Origin: SIG350 sp964520895
GTDB lineage: Bacteria > Bacillota > Clostridia > TANB77 > SIG350
Assembly: GCA_964520895.1 (NCBI GenBank)
Contig: CAZFOR010000061.1
Location: 1-6,113, forward strand
Length of the DNA: 6,113 bases
Reading direction: 5' to 3'
The position numbers were made by a program, and so were the translations under genes. Shown one piece after another: positions 5,858 to 6,113 of this stretch. The first letter of the stretch is position 1. Each line of letters begins with the position of its first letter. The notes under the pieces were generated by a model. The model searched no databases and was not told the DNA's origin. It saw nothing but the letters and a program-made list of their open reading frames with translations.

Positions 5858-6113
5858 TTAGTTTTCAGCTATTACATATGGTTCTGTGCTCGTTCCTGAC
5901 CCATTTACTCGGACATTCGATTTTAGAACAACTACAGGACGCACACTAAAAGCGAAGCTACTCTCGCCGCCAAAGGAGTCGAAGAAATAGTCAGCGTTCA
6001 CGTAGCCACCGTACACACTCTCGCACACCGAAGCTGACATAGTAAGAAGTGACAACGACGCAGCGAGACGCAACCCAGTAACTTATATTATCACTATTTG
6101 CTTTATTTCTAAA
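5858..6113 (-). pseudogene. 3' end of a hypervariable surface/pilin-like gene, frameshifted, N-terminus outside window
   Basis: Two minus-strand frames together give one protein tail. The first frame enters at the right edge and reads NISYWVASRCVVVTSYYVS then FGVR, but it runs into a TGA at 5993-5991. The second frame continues the same domain as SVYGGYVNADYFFDSFGG, then SVRPVVVLKSN, and stops at 5860-5858. Dropping one G near 6018-6023 joins them. The YWxASR, FGVR, GG and VRPVV pattern resembles the C-terminal domain of large, very diverse pilin-like or surface proteins of gut Clostridia (recalled from general knowledge, not searched). Codons in the core end mostly in C or T, and the coding strand has only 19 A in the 155 bases 6081-5927, against 17 of 32 upstream and 29 of 69 downstream. 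This is unlike every other gene here and fits a DGR variable region. A TTG-started reading from 6073 would be an artefact of the frameshift. A sequencing or assembly error is also possible. Confidence 0.72.

Noticed and set aside
5858..6073. A 71-residue open frame starting at TTG (6073)
   Set aside because: Its first 17 or so residues (MRLAASLSLL...) are an out-of-frame reading of the YWVASRCVVV segment. It is the second half of a frameshifted gene that enters from the right edge, not a gene of its own, and no ribosome binding site precedes it.

Overview
The window is strongly AT-rich, and every supported gene reads on the minus strand. Low GC, AGA-dominated arginine codons, AAGGAGG-type ribosome binding sites and the TagO/WecB/RpiB/YwlE-like gene set point to a Bacillota bacterium, most likely an uncultured gut-type member of Clostridia. 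That placement is inferred from gene content and codon style, not from a marker gene.

Layout in order of transcription, from right to left. (1) At 6113-5858 lies the 3' end of a surface or pilin-like gene. It continues past the right edge, carries a one-base frameshift and ends about 120 bases before a clear intrinsic terminator (5738-5704). Its core is very poor in adenine on the coding strand (19 of 155 bases, counted by hand) while both flanks are A-rich. This is the pattern expected of the variable region of a diversity-generating retroelement (DGR) target. (2) A strong extended -10 promoter at 5613-5585 starts a tight four-gene run: low-molecular-weight phosphatase (5560-5093), rpiB (5043-4594), tagO/wecA-like transferase (4588-3500) and wecB/mnaA UDP-GlcNAc 2-epimerase (3489-2341). 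(3) A near-perfect 17-bp palindrome without a U-tract lies at 2328-2285. (4) A shortened RhuM-family gene (2230-1922) is followed after 16 bases by a YgiQ-family radical SAM gene (1905 to the left edge, where its last few codons are lost).

The four-gene run makes biochemical sense. TagO loads GlcNAc-1-phosphate onto undecaprenyl phosphate and WecB interconverts UDP-GlcNAc and UDP-ManNAc, the two sugars that begin wall teichoic acid or a related surface glycan. RpiB supplies the pentose phosphate pathway. The phosphatase resembles YwlE but has isoleucine at the residue that sets arginine versus tyrosine specificity, so it may be a tyrosine phosphatase. A second, shorter palindrome with the same GGACA end lies between the phosphatase gene and rpiB and looks like an inserted REP-like element.

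The most interesting region is the right edge: a probable hypervariable protein whose reverse transcriptase and template repeat, if they exist, lie outside this window. No tRNA, rRNA, CRISPR array or complete insertion sequence was seen.
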